Shown: piece after piece, positions 50,841 through 59,739 of the stretch
How positions within the stretch are numbered: position 1 is the stretch's first letter
Layout of the letters: every line of letters begins with the position of its first letter
DNA from: Candidatus Woesearchaeota archaeon
Lineage (GTDB): Archaea > Nanobdellota > Nanobdellia > Woesearchaeales > GW2011-AR4
NCBI GenBank assembly: GCA_016187465.1
Contig: JACPJQ010000002.1
Coordinates: forward strand, 186,001-250,000
Reading direction: 5' to 3'
Length of the DNA stretch: 64,000 nucleotides
Made by a program: the position numbers and the translations under genes
Notes under the pieces: model-generated
Told to the model about the DNA's origin: nothing
The model's input: the letters and a program-made list of their open reading frames with translations, nothing else
Databases searched by the model: none

Positions 50841-52343
50841 TTACTGCCCAAACTTTAATATCTTGATGTCCCGTGTTTTTAGGTTTACGATTGGCACTCG
50901 GCTGGGCTCCGGATTGTGCCCTACTTTCTCCTGAAAGATTGTTTTGCCCTGCCAGCAGCTTCCGCATATCAGTGTGGTGTTCCTATAGCTGGCTGTTGCA
51001 GTTTTATGTATGTGGCCGCTAAGAAAAAAATCAGGCACTTTTTCTATGACCAAAGGGTCTTTATTTCTATCAGGAATGTATAATGTGGAAAGATGCGTCG
51101 GCGCAAAATGCCTTCTTTTCAGCAGGAATTTCATGATTAGGTCTGCCCTGTCATAGCCGCCTTGGCTCCTTAATGAATCAACCTCTGCTACAAAATAATC
51201 GAATGAGTATCCATGATACATCATCACGTCAAAACCTGAAAAGTTGGCTGATGCGTGCACATTCACCAATGACGGGTTCGAAACCATAACAGCATTGTTG
51301 AGCTCATACATGGGCTTTGCAAAATCTTTTGACAATGCAGGCTGCGGCTCCGAAAGCCTGAGTGCATCATGGTTGCCGGGGCATATCACCAGAGGAATGT
51401 GCTGCGGTATTTGCTTTAAAAGCTCGGCGCATTCCCTGTATTGCTGGTAAATGTCTTTTGTCAGAAGCTCTTTGTCCTGATCCGGGTAGATTCCGCAACC
51501 GTCAACTAAGTCGCCTGCAATGAATATGTATTCCACGTTTTTTGCTATGTGCCTTTGCTGCTCGCTCCCCATGTCGCCGTTTATCCATTTCAGGAATTTC
51601 TCAAAATCCTCCGGAAGAAATTTTGATGAGCCTACGTGCAGGTCTGATAAAAACAATGCGTATTTTTCTTCCTGTATTTTTTTAAGCTCCTTGCTTGCAG
51701 GCACATCCGGCCAGATTATGCTGCCGGCAAAGATAAAGCTGCCGACATTGACTCCCACTATGCCGATAACTTCGTCAAGAACTATATCTTTTGCCTCGTT
51801 AAACAATGTTGGTTTGTTTTTATTGACCAAAACTTTTATCTGGCCCGTCGGATCTTCCAAAATCAAGAGCATGTTGCCGTTCTTTGTTATATGCTTGTTG
51901 CTCACTATGCCGATAATTGGGATGGTCTCCCTGTCTTTTTTTGTCAGCACCTTGCTGATTGAGATTGTGCTGTTAAGCTCCTGATGCTGCTTTAGTATTT
52001 TTTCTACTGCTTTGTACCTGTTGTTGAAGTAGTCGACAAAATCCTGAGTGTCCCTCTTTTTTGGCTCTTCCCTGTAAGAGTGCACAATGTTAATTTTTTG
52101 CTCTTTTGGAGCTTGTGTTTGGATTGGCGCTTCTTTTTTTATTTTTGCTTCTTCAATCAGTTTCCTTAGGTCCAGGTCAATCACAGCAAGCTCTTCTGCG
52201 TGTTTTGATTTTAAGGCGTCGGATATTATTGATATTTGCTCATCGTCATTGATATCTGTTAGAAGTTCCGAGCTTATCAGCATGCCTTTTTTTAGAAAAG
52301 CGCCTATTATTTCACGTTTTTTTTTAATAAGTTCCTGCTCCAT
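50841..52343 (-). CDS. polB: DNA polymerase D small subunit DP1
   Basis: About 500 aa. A helical N-terminus and linker are followed by an OB fold (IPIIGIVSNKHITKNGNMLLILEDPTGQIKVL) and a calcineurin-like proofreading nuclease: FLSDLHVGS, FIAGDLVDG, VICPGNHD, YHGYSFDYF and LSGHIHKTA, with metal-binding residues intact. It forms PolD with DP2. ATG 52343 comes 1 nt after the cdc6 stop and is preferred to the longer frame. Confidence 0.95.
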   Translation of the reverse strand: MEQELIKKKREIIGAFLKKGMLISSELLTDINDDEQISIISDALKSKHAEELAVIDLDLRKLIEEAKIKKEAPIQTQAPKEQKINIVHSYREEPKKRDTQDFVDYFNNRYKAVEKILKQHQELNSTISISKVLTKKDRETIPIIGIVSNKHITKNGNMLLILEDPTGQIKVLVNKNKPTLFNEAKDIVLDEVIGIVGVNVGSFIFAGSIIWPDVPASKELKKIQEEKYALFLSDLHVGSSKFLPEDFEKFLKWINGDMGSEQQRHIAKNVEYIFIAGDLVDGCGIYPDQDKELLTKDIYQQYRECAELLKQIPQHIPLVICPGNHDALRLSEPQPALSKDFAKPMYELNNAVMVSNPSLVNVHASANFSGFDVMMYHGYSFDYFVAEVDSLRSQGGYDRADLIMKFLLKRRHFAPTHLSTLYIPDRNKDPLVIEKVPDFFLSGHIHKTATASYRNTTLICGSCWQGKTIFQEKVGHNPEPSRVPIVNLKTRDIKILKFGQ

Positions 52344-52344
52344 G

Positions 52345-53550
52345 TTAAACACGTATGCTGTCTTCAAGAATATTTTTTATTTTGGACAGGACGTCCCCGT
52401 TTATTTCAAGCGAGATGTCCCTTGTCCTGCCGTACCTGCCTTTGGAGATCACCTTTGCGTTCACGAGCCCAAGCATGTCAAATTCAGAAATTATATCAGA
52501 CACTCTCCTTTGGGTCAGCGTGCTTGTTTTTGTCTTGTTGCATAATGACTTGTATATCTCATAAACCTCACCTGTAAATAAGTTGTTGCCCCTGTTAGGG
52601 TGGAGCGAGAGTATTGAATAAAGCACAAGATGGTATTGTTTTGGTTGGGTTGTTATTATGTCGATAACCCTGTCCCTATCAATCTTTTCCTCTGCTTCAT
52701 CGATGTGCTCAATGCCGATTTTTTTTGAGTTTTTCCTGTCGGCAGTTTCGCCCGCTACTCTGAGAAGCTCCAGTGCGCGCCTGGCATCTCCATGGTCTCT
52801 GGCTGCGTATGCCGCGCATTTTTCTATTACACCATATTCAAGAACATCTTTGTTGAATGCCACCTCTGCCCTTTGTTTAAGGATGGCTTGTATTTGCATG
52901 GCGTTGTACGGTGGAAACACAATCTCCTCTTCAGAAAGGGATGATTTGACTCTCGGGTCAAGATTATCCACAAACATGACATCGTTTGAAACGCCTATCA
53001 ATGATATTTGGGATCTTGTGTCCTCTTCATTTATCCTTGTCAGGTTGTAAAGTGCATTGTCGCCTGTTTTGTTAACGAGCTGGTCTATCTCGTCCAGGAT
53101 TAAGATGTAGTTTTGTTTTTGTTTGTTCAGTGCTTTGAAAAATAACCTGTATACCTCCTCTGTCGGCAGCCCTGTGGGCGGGATTGCCTTTCCCAATTCC
53201 CTCGCCAGCTGCGCTATCAGCCTGTACTCAGTGTCAGCGCTTCTTTTCAGTTTGCAATTGATGTACAGCACCTTTAGTGGGATGCCCTCCCTTTCAGCAA
53301 TGGCTATTAATTTTTGTGTTGTGTGTTTTGTTGCTAGGGTTTTACCTGTACCGGTTTTCCCATAAATAAATAAATTTGATGGTTTGTCGCCTCGCAAAGC
53401 AGGGGCAAGGATATTGGCAATTTGTTTTGTTTGCTCCTCCCTGTACAAGATTGTTTCCGGAGCATAAGAAGATTGCAGCGCTCTTTTATCAAAAAAGACA
53501 CTTTCTTTTCTTAAAAATCCCTCAAAAAATACATCCAACCCCCTTTCCAT
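52345..53550 (-). CDS. cdc6: Origin recognition protein Orc1/Cdc6
   Basis: About 401 aa. AAA+ ATPase with YGKTGTGKTLATKH (Walker A), ILILDEIDQL (Walker B), SLIGVSND (sensor 1) and DHGDARRALELLR (sensor 2), then a C-terminal winged helix for origin binding. The open frame extends to 53607. The TATA-like ATATTTAAATACC (minus strand, 53574-53586) lies 24-36 nt before ATG 53550, so this start is chosen and the mRNA is probably leaderless. It leads the cdc6-DP1-DP2 operon next to the candidate origin, an order also found in Thermococcales. Confidence 0.95.
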   Translation of the reverse strand: MERGLDVFFEGFLRKESVFFDKRALQSSYAPETILYREEQTKQIANILAPALRGDKPSNLFIYGKTGTGKTLATKHTTQKLIAIAEREGIPLKVLYINCKLKRSADTEYRLIAQLARELGKAIPPTGLPTEEVYRLFFKALNKQKQNYILILDEIDQLVNKTGDNALYNLTRINEEDTRSQISLIGVSNDVMFVDNLDPRVKSSLSEEEIVFPPYNAMQIQAILKQRAEVAFNKDVLEYGVIEKCAAYAARDHGDARRALELLRVAGETADRKNSKKIGIEHIDEAEEKIDRDRVIDIITTQPKQYHLVLYSILSLHPNRGNNLFTGEVYEIYKSLCNKTKTSTLTQRRVSDIISEFDMLGLVNAKVISKGRYGRTRDISLEINGDVLSKIKNILEDSIRV

Positions 53551-53573
53551 TATAAAATTCCAAATGAAGTGTA

Positions 53574-53760
53574 GGTATTTAAATATTTCTTTTATATAGG
53601 ACACCACACCATTTCCTGTGGAAACTGTTGTGTTTGTGTTTTTATTATTTGTTTATATTTATTTTCTATATAGAAAAATAAAATACTCAAGTAAAAAAGA
53701 CCAAATATAACAAAACAAAAAAGAAAACTTCCACTGGAAAAAAAGGAGTCGGGTTAGTGA
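53574..53760. other. Candidate replication origin next to cdc6
   Basis: The gene-free stretch 53551-54106 starts with the cdc6 promoter. Then comes TTTCCTGTGGAAAC (53612-53625), an inverted TTTCC/GGAAA core matching the archaeal origin recognition box. A roughly 100-nt AT-rich stretch follows, with a perfect 16-bp palindrome TTTTCTATATAGAAAA (53662-53677). A second box, CTTCCACTGGAAA, has a GGAG tail at 53728-53748. Two ORB-like sites flank an AT-rich unwinding region, as in known archaeal origins. Genes point away on both sides. Replication activity is inferred. Confidence 0.65.
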
Positions 53761-53814
53761 TATTTATTACTATAAAATAATAAAAAACAAAACATTTTTA
53801 AATTAAGGTGCTTA

Positions 53815-54100
53815 ACCACACCCACCTATAAAAATAATAAGGAATTGTTATGGGTTAGTGATATTCAGCAACAAAAATATTATAGAGAATTTTGAATGTA
53901 TAGTGACTTCGTCGCTGACTTCCACAATATTACCAACCACAAAAATAATTAGGTTTTGTTGTGGTTGGCAAGATAGCCAACAACAAACAATTTATAATAC
54001 CTAATTACTTTGTTGTTCGGCTATATGTGAAAGTAAAGTGGCAAAATTGGGGGTTATTCAAAGTTCTCTATAACACCTAATTACTTTGTTGGTTGGTTAT
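53815..54100. repeat. Dispersed 88-bp element split by the MITE
   Basis: 53815-53880 plus 54073-54097 together match the reverse complement of 7230-7317 with few mismatches. The MITE at 53881-54072 lies exactly between AAAAATA and CCTAATTAC, which are adjacent in the other copy (junction 7255/7256). Confidence 0.75.
53881..54072. mobile_element. 192-bp MITE, copy 2
   Basis: Same length and nearly the same sequence as 7923-8114, with the same 17-bp inverted termini (53881-53897 and 54056-54072). It has inserted into the 88-bp element between the candidate origin and the trmB-like gene. No ORF. The transposase acting in trans is not in this window. Confidence 0.8.
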
Positions 54101-54106
54101 ATAAAA

Positions 54107-54871
54107 ATGTTAATATTAAACACAAACGAATCGTTAAAGAAACTTGGTCTGAACAGCTATGAGCTCAGGCTCTGGACAGCTCTGCTTTCCAGAGGAGTCT
54201 CAACAGCAGGAGAGCTAAGCGACATAGCAAACGTCCCAAGGTCAAGAAGCTATGACGTTCTTGAATCGCTTGAGAAAAAGGGCTTTGTTATGGCAAAACA
54301 TGGCAAGCCAATCAGGTATGCCGCAGTCCCTCCAAACGAAGTCATTGGAAAGGTGAAAAAAAAAATCCAAGAGTACGCAAAGGGGGAAGTCAAGAAGCTG
54401 AGCGATTTAAGAAATACCACCATCATTAGCGAGCTTAGCACACTACACACACAAGGAGTTGAACTGGTGGAGCCTGCTGACCTAAGCGGTTCTTTGAGGG
54501 GAAGGCATAACCTGTACAATCATTTGGAATATATGCTGAAGAAAGCTGAAAAGGAGGTTGTCATATCAGTAACTGAAAAAGAGTTTTTACCCATGGTTGA
54601 ATATTTCAAGCCATTATTTGGGAAGCTGAAAAAGAAAAACATCAAAATAACAATTTTAACTCAACTGAACACACAAACAAGAAAATATACCGAAAGGATA
54701 AAGCAATTTACCGAAGTAAACCATACAGACAACAAGGCCCGCTTTTGTATTGTTGACGGAAAAGAAATGATGTTCATGGTTTTTGATTATGCTGATGTGC
54801 ATCCAACTTACGATGCAGGCATATGGGCAAGCACACAGCTTGCAAGAGACCTGGCAAATTTCTCGAATTAA
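54107..54871 (+). CDS. TrmB-family transcriptional regulator
   Basis: About 254 aa. The N-terminal winged helix (LKKLGLNSYELRLWTALLSRGVSTAGELSDIANVPRSRSYDVLESLEKKGFV, residues 10-62) is the TrmB type. A coiled segment follows, then a C-terminal domain with EKEVVISVTEKEFLPMVEYF and ARFCIVDGKEMMFMV. TrmB proteins usually sense sugars and control sugar or surface genes in archaea; here it precedes a cell-surface glycosylation locus. The frame opens at 54086; ATG 54107 fits better. The repeat directly upstream may provide part of the promoter. Confidence 0.85.
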   Translation: MLILNTNESLKKLGLNSYELRLWTALLSRGVSTAGELSDIANVPRSRSYDVLESLEKKGFVMAKHGKPIRYAAVPPNEVIGKVKKKIQEYAKGEVKKLSDLRNTTIISELSTLHTQGVELVEPADLSGSLRGRHNLYNHLEYMLKKAEKEVVISVTEKEFLPMVEYFKPLFGKLKKKNIKITILTQLNTQTRKYTERIKQFTEVNHTDNKARFCIVDGKEMMFMVFDYADVHPTYDAGIWASTQLARDLANFSN

Positions 54872-54878
54872 CCCAACC

Positions 54879-55029
54879 TAAACTTTTGCGTTTTTTCCAA
54901 AGTTCCTTTATAAAGCGTCCGTCGACAAAACATAACATTAATTTTTTGGCATGGATTTTCACATATTTTTAAGGACAAATTAGCGTTGAGGCATTTATAA
55001 ATAAAAAATAACAAAAACGCAAAAGTTTA
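54879..55029. repeat. 151-bp region bounded by a 17-bp inverted repeat
   Basis: TAAACTTTTGCGTTTTT at 54879-54895 is repeated exactly in inverted orientation at 55013-55029. Between them lies AT-rich non-coding sequence with TATA-like motifs. It may be a mobile element or a paired regulatory site for the neighbouring genes. Confidence 0.5.
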
Positions 55030-55071
55030 CCCAACAGAACATTTAAATACAAATCAAGGCATTTAAAATTC

Positions 55072-57456
55072 ATGTTTGAAGGCAATAAAGATTATACTTT
55101 TTTTGTCACTGTACTGGTTTTAGCCATCATAACCTCTATATTCTTCCATATTTTTTTTAGGCAAAGCACAGACGCAAGCTTCAGTGAAATTTACTTTCCA
55201 TTTCCGGATGAACTCCCAAACCAAGCGGTTCTTAGGCAAAACTACAATTTTACATTCTTAATTAAGAATAATGAAGGCCACCCGACAACATATGAATACG
55301 ATTCAAAACTGGAGCTTTTCAACCTTTACGATACCACAGAAGGAATCTACAAATGCGTTGCACAGCAAAGGAAAAAAGTGCTGATTGAATGGATATATGC
55401 CAATGAAACAAATAAAACCCCCCAATTTGAAAATAATAAGATAACCGGCTATGCTCCATATTTTCCCGAATCCCAATCAGAAAAACCCATAACAATCTAC
55501 TCAGAGAGTGATGATTACGGAAGGATAGACTGGGATTCATATACCATTGAGTATTCTTATGAGAATTTATTGGGGGGCGGCAGCTTTACAACTTTCTTTT
55601 ATGACAATGATACTATCAAGTATTCTTTCAAAATAATTTATGAAACATCGGAAGTTGAATTTAGATATTCTGAAAAAGACACCGTAAAATCAGAAAAAAG
55701 AAAGATAGACCTGAACAAGCAGGGGCACGGAATCATGATAAATACGAGCAACAGTATGATCAGGTACTCCATTGACAGCCAGCCGCTTTTCAACAAGAGC
55801 ATGGAAAATATAACAGACGGCAAAATAGGCTTTAGGATGGATGACAGCTACATTTTACTCGGAAGATTGATTGCCTACAAAGACACCCCAATCCAAGTCA
55901 CAAGCTCAAAATACATAAGGGAATATGATATTGACAACTCATTAATAATCTTAAAAATAGAGGAATACAGGGAAGCCTCTGAGGAAAAGTACACTTTATA
56001 CAGGCACCTGACAAACACAACAGACGAGTGTAAATACCACGAATGTGAAGCTCTCAAGTCTTTTTTAAACAATCCACAAAGCCCTTATTTTAACATCACC
56101 AATACTATAGATGAAACAATAATCCTTCCATTACTGGAGTTAAACGGGGCAACAACACTGCCAAACTATTCAATCGCACAGAACGTTTCCACTTCGGAAC
56201 TATTCTGGCCAAATTACACGGCGAGGATATACTTCCAGACATTTATCAAACCGCATTCACTCATTATAAGCTTTGACAGGAGCTTCATGATAATATTCCA
56301 CAACCAGAACATGTATTTTGCATTAAAAAATGAAAACAAGTGGGCAATATACAGAAGAAGGGGTTTTGTTGAAATAGGCGTGAACGAGCTTTTGCTTGAA
56401 TCTAAGGACAGCAATTTATTAATTTACATAAACCAAATTCCAATTTTCAGCATTAAGAAAGAAATAAATTTTAGGGATGTGTCGTTGTACACAAAAAACA
56501 CATTTGTTGTGTTTGATGACATAGTTGTCACAAACAAAGACGGAAAGTGCAGGTTCAATTCAATTTCAAAAGACTGCAAGAGAGCCTATTCAATAGAGTC
56601 AGAAAGAAGAATATCTTCCAGCGGCCAGCTTAGGATTGTGACGGAGCCTATAAAGTTTTCTGCAGGCATAGCACTTGCGCCGTTTATTGGAGTGGCAGGC
56701 ATATTTGAAACAGGCTCCAAAAATACAACATTAAATAAGTCTGCAACACCATCAGTAACAAAACTGATTGATTATGAAATTGAGATCAACCAGTCACTTG
56801 TAAACGAAAACATTCCATCTGAAAAGTATGTTTTTGATGGCAGAAACGCAAGGCTGCTTAACCAGACAAACTACAGCTTTGCCTTTAACTTCCATCTTCT
56901 TGAAGGAGTGCGCCTCATAGAAACGTCATTTTATGACAATAGCAATACAGAGATATCAAAATTCATGATCTACCAGCCGTCCAGCGAGGTTTATCTTTTT
57001 ACCAACCACAAAGGCTCTGTCGTCAAGAGCGCATCCATCTTCAATGTAAGCAGGTATGAAGGGCACAAATTTGAAATGATATCCCAGTCCAATAAAACCG
57101 CTTACTACATAGACAACAGGAAGATATTTGAAACCGAGGGCATAGACATGTCAAACGGATTTTTTTCAATTTCCACTTATAATACCCACGCTGACATAAC
57201 AGACATAAGGGTTTATGACCAAAGCTCGAGGAGGTCCATCCCGTACACGATAAATGACAATCCGTGCAAACTCAGAAAAATAGATGAAATACCCCTTGTT
57301 AAGGGCCCATTGTACCTTGATAATAATGAGAATAAAACAATAACCTCGGGATTTTCAGTAAGCAAAGACTTTGATTACGGTATGGTGAGCGCCTCATTAA
57401 AGCAGGAAAACAGAAATGAAAGTGAGGTGCATTTCTGGGTGGTGAGAAGTGATTAG
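55072..57456 (+). CDS. Large exported membrane-anchored protein rich in glycosylation sequons
   Basis: 794 aa. One N-terminal helix (YTFFVTVLVLAIITSIFFHIFF) anchors a long exported part. It has repeated beta-sandwich-like units of lectin/LamG appearance, each with a G-x-I-G-F-type turn (ITDGKIGFRMDDSYILLGRL; INFRDVSLYTKNTFVVFDDI; MSNGFFSISTYNTHADITDI). N-x-S/T sequons are unusually frequent (such as NETNKT, NNTKY-type sites and NKSMENIT), suggesting heavy N-glycosylation. No family is recognised. It is in an operon with a DUF1616 protein and an archaeosortase; it lacks a visible C-terminal sorting signal. Confidence 0.7.
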   Translation: MFEGNKDYTFFVTVLVLAIITSIFFHIFFRQSTDASFSEIYFPFPDELPNQAVLRQNYNFTFLIKNNEGHPTTYEYDSKLELFNLYDTTEGIYKCVAQQRKKVLIEWIYANETNKTPQFENNKITGYAPYFPESQSEKPITIYSESDDYGRIDWDSYTIEYSYENLLGGGSFTTFFYDNDTIKYSFKIIYETSEVEFRYSEKDTVKSEKRKIDLNKQGHGIMINTSNSMIRYSIDSQPLFNKSMENITDGKIGFRMDDSYILLGRLIAYKDTPIQVTSSKYIREYDIDNSLIILKIEEYREASEEKYTLYRHLTNTTDECKYHECEALKSFLNNPQSPYFNITNTIDETIILPLLELNGATTLPNYSIAQNVSTSELFWPNYTARIYFQTFIKPHSLIISFDRSFMIIFHNQNMYFALKNENKWAIYRRRGFVEIGVNELLLESKDSNLLIYINQIPIFSIKKEINFRDVSLYTKNTFVVFDDIVVTNKDGKCRFNSISKDCKRAYSIESERRISSSGQLRIVTEPIKFSAGIALAPFIGVAGIFETGSKNTTLNKSATPSVTKLIDYEIEINQSLVNENIPSEKYVFDGRNARLLNQTNYSFAFNFHLLEGVRLIETSFYDNSNTEISKFMIYQPSSEVYLFTNHKGSVVKSASIFNVSRYEGHKFEMISQSNKTAYYIDNRKIFETEGIDMSNGFFSISTYNTHADITDIRVYDQSSRRSIPYTINDNPCKLRKIDEIPLVKGPLYLDNNENKTITSGFSVSKDFDYGMVSASLKQENRNESEVHFWVVRSD

Positions 57457-57826
57457 CATAATCTCGATACTGGGCCTGCTTTTTGCTCTGTTCATACCGG
57501 GATTTTTGGTTACACTTATCTTTTTCAGAGAATCGGAGCTGCTTGAAAGGATAATGCTGAGCATAACCTTCAGCATCATGCTGAGCATAGCAATCGGAAT
57601 ATCACTTGGATACAGCAAGAATGTCAAGGAAATAACCGGCGGGATAAATCCAAAGAATGTCTGGATGTGGGAGCTTATAATCACTTCAGTTCTTTTTGCT
57701 GTTGTGTTAGTTTTGCACAGACAGAAGCTTACCATGGACAAAATCATGAATTTAAGGAAAAGGTTTAAAACTCCAAATATAAAACTAAGAAAAGAAAAGG
57801 AACCGGTTAGGTACAAAAAACTCTAA
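57449..57826 (+). CDS. DUF1616-like membrane protein
   Basis: 125 aa with three predicted transmembrane segments and a basic tail. The start (ISIISILGLLFALFIPGFLVTLIFF..ESELLERIMLSITFSIMLSI) resembles archaeal DUF1616 proteins, which often accompany archaeosortases and surface-glycan genes. It begins at GTG 57449, overlapping the previous gene by 8 nt, and ends 1 nt before the archaeosortase. Confidence 0.65.
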   Translation: MISIISILGLLFALFIPGFLVTLIFFRESELLERIMLSITFSIMLSIAIGISLGYSKNVKEITGGINPKNVWMWELIITSVLFAVVLVLHRQKLTMDKIMNLRKRFKTPNIKLRKEKEPVRYKKL

Positions 57827-57827
57827 A

Positions 57828-58817
57828 ATGATCAAAGTCTTTAAAAATAAGGGATTCAGGCAGTTTGTGATAAGGACTTCCGTATTCTTCGGTATATTAT
57901 TCACTTTGCAGTTCTGGGTATTCCTTTATTTTTCGAAATCAGCTTTTTTCAAAAAGTATCTGCTTATACCCACAGATTTTTATTTCAGGATGCTTCAGGG
58001 GCTTAGCAAGCAGGACTTCCTCAACAGCTTTATCTTTGTTGTTGTGGCTTTCCTGCTTTGGAGAAGACAGGACATTTTGAATTTTAAAAGATATCCTCAA
58101 AATAAAAAACAGACAGTAATCTTCAGCCTGCTGGCAGTCGTCTCTCTTGTACTGCATTATATTTTCAAACACTGGGTTGTTGTTAACCTTGATTTTGCTT
58201 TGCAGCATGTGACGGCGGTAACGCTGACGAAGTACAGCTTTAACATAATGTTTGCTGTTTTTTTGGCTTTATCTGTTTACAACAGCAATTTTATAAAATT
58301 CTTTATTAAAAGCTATTATAAAAGCATAATTTTTTTCACTGCCGTGCTGTTTTTATATTACAGATTAATCGGCTGGTTTCAGGATTCGTGGCTTTTTTTC
58401 AGCACAATTGTCGGGAAGATCCTGCGCTACATCTTCTCAATGGTTTTTGATAATGTTGTATTTTACATAGCTCCTGACGGGAGCCCTATACTTGGAGTTA
58501 ATGAATTCAGGGTCGGCATAAGCAAGGTGTGCTCAGGAATAGACTCTTTGCTGTTTTTTATATCACTTTTTGCAATATTAGTTGTGCTCAACTGGAAAGA
58601 ATTGGACAAAAAAAGGATGGCAGTATTATTTGTGCCAGGGGTGATAGGCACCTTCATCTTTAACATAATAAGGGTTTTTTTAATCATACTCATAGCGCAG
58701 AAATACCCTGATTTTGCAGTTGATTTGTTTCATACAAATGCCGGCTGGATACTGTTCTTGGGGTATTTCATAGCTTTCTGGCATTTCGGCAGCAAATGGG
58801 TACTGAAAAATGGCTGA
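57828..58817 (+). CDS. Archaeosortase/exosortase family protein
   Basis: 329 aa with about eight transmembrane helices. The three catalytic residues of the family are visible: C235 in KVCSGIDSLLFF, R282 in FNIIRVFLII, and H302 in FHTNAGWILF. These membrane cysteine transpeptidases cut a C-terminal sorting signal and are thought to join the protein to a lipid. No substrate with a clear CTERM signal is seen in the window. It overlaps the epimerase gene by 8 nt, so sugar metabolism and sorting are co-expressed. Confidence 0.88.
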   Translation: MIKVFKNKGFRQFVIRTSVFFGILFTLQFWVFLYFSKSAFFKKYLLIPTDFYFRMLQGLSKQDFLNSFIFVVVAFLLWRRQDILNFKRYPQNKKQTVIFSLLAVVSLVLHYIFKHWVVVNLDFALQHVTAVTLTKYSFNIMFAVFLALSVYNSNFIKFFIKSYYKSIIFFTAVLFLYYRLIGWFQDSWLFFSTIVGKILRYIFSMVFDNVVFYIAPDGSPILGVNEFRVGISKVCSGIDSLLFFISLFAILVVLNWKELDKKRMAVLFVPGVIGTFIFNIIRVFLIILIAQKYPDFAVDLFHTNAGWILFLGYFIAFWHFGSKWVLKNG

Positions 58818-59739
58818 AAATATTCTTGTGACAGGAGGTGCAGGCTTTATAGGCAGCCATACAGTCGATTTACTTATCTCCAGAGGTTACAAGGTTACTG
58901 TGCTTGATGATTTATCAACAGGGAAAAAAGAAAATATAAACAAAGAAGCAAAATTCATTTTTTCTGACATCACCAGGCTGGATATTAAAAAATTCAAGAA
59001 AATAGACGCTGTCATACATTGTGCAGCCCAAATAAGTGTTGCGCATTCTGTCAGGGATCCTGTAAACGATGCCAGCATAAACGTTCTTGGCAGCCTGAAT
59101 CTTCTTGAGATGTGCAGGAAGCTTGGTGTTAAGAAATTTGTCTTTGCGAGCACAGGAGGGGCAATATACGGCAGCGCTCCAAAAACATTTCCGATAAAGG
59201 AAAATCAGACAGAGGCTCCTGAAAGCCCTTACGCAGCTTCAAAAAAAAGCACCGAGCTTTACATGAATTTTTACATGAAAACATACGGCATTGACTGCAT
59301 AAGCCTAAGGTACGCGAATGTCTACGGGCCAAGGCAGGACTATCTTGGCGAGGCGGGAGTCATAGCAATATTCATCAACCAGCTTTTAAGAAACCAAAAG
59401 CCTGTGATTTTTGGGAATGGAATGCAGACAAGGGATTTTGTTTATGTTGAAGATGTTGCATTGGCAAATCTTACGGCGCTGAACAAAAAAACAACATCAA
59501 AAAAAATAAACATCGGCACAGCAAAAGAGACAAGCATAGACAATCTTTTTAATTTAATAACCAGGCTGATGGACAAGCATGCTAAACCAGTTTATGAAAA
59601 TCCAAGAAAGGGGGATGTGATGCGGAGTTCTTTGGACATAAGGCTTGCATGGAAGGAGCTCGGATGGAAGCCGGAAGTGAAGATTGAGGATGGGCTGAGA
59701 AGAACGGCAGAATGGTTTTCTCTGGAGAAAAAAGGCTAA
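58810..59739 (+). CDS. NAD-dependent sugar epimerase (GalE-like)
   Basis: 309 aa extended SDR. It has ILVTGGAGFIGSHTVDLL (NAD binding), IDAVIHCAAQISV, FASTGGAIYG (catalytic Ser/Thr), SPYAASKKSTELYM (Tyr-x3-Lys) and LRYANVYGPRQ. It is probably a UDP-glucose/GlcNAc 4-epimerase or a related nucleotide-sugar dehydratase. It should supply sugars for surface glycosylation. Its 3' end overlaps the convergent glycosyltransferase by 4 nt. Confidence 0.88.
   Translation: MAENILVTGGAGFIGSHTVDLLISRGYKVTVLDDLSTGKKENINKEAKFIFSDITRLDIKKFKKIDAVIHCAAQISVAHSVRDPVNDASINVLGSLNLLEMCRKLGVKKFVFASTGGAIYGSAPKTFPIKENQTEAPESPYAASKKSTELYMNFYMKTYGIDCISLRYANVYGPRQDYLGEAGVIAIFINQLLRNQKPVIFGNGMQTRDFVYVEDVALANLTALNKKTTSKKINIGTAKETSIDNLFNLITRLMDKHAKPVYENPRKGDVMRSSLDIRLAWKELGWKPEVKIEDGLRRTAEWFSLEKKG

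Noticed and set aside
53551-53607. Longer Cdc6 N-terminus from 53607
   Set aside because: The extension would lie across the TATA box and transcript start; ATG 53550 matches Orc1/Cdc6 family starts.
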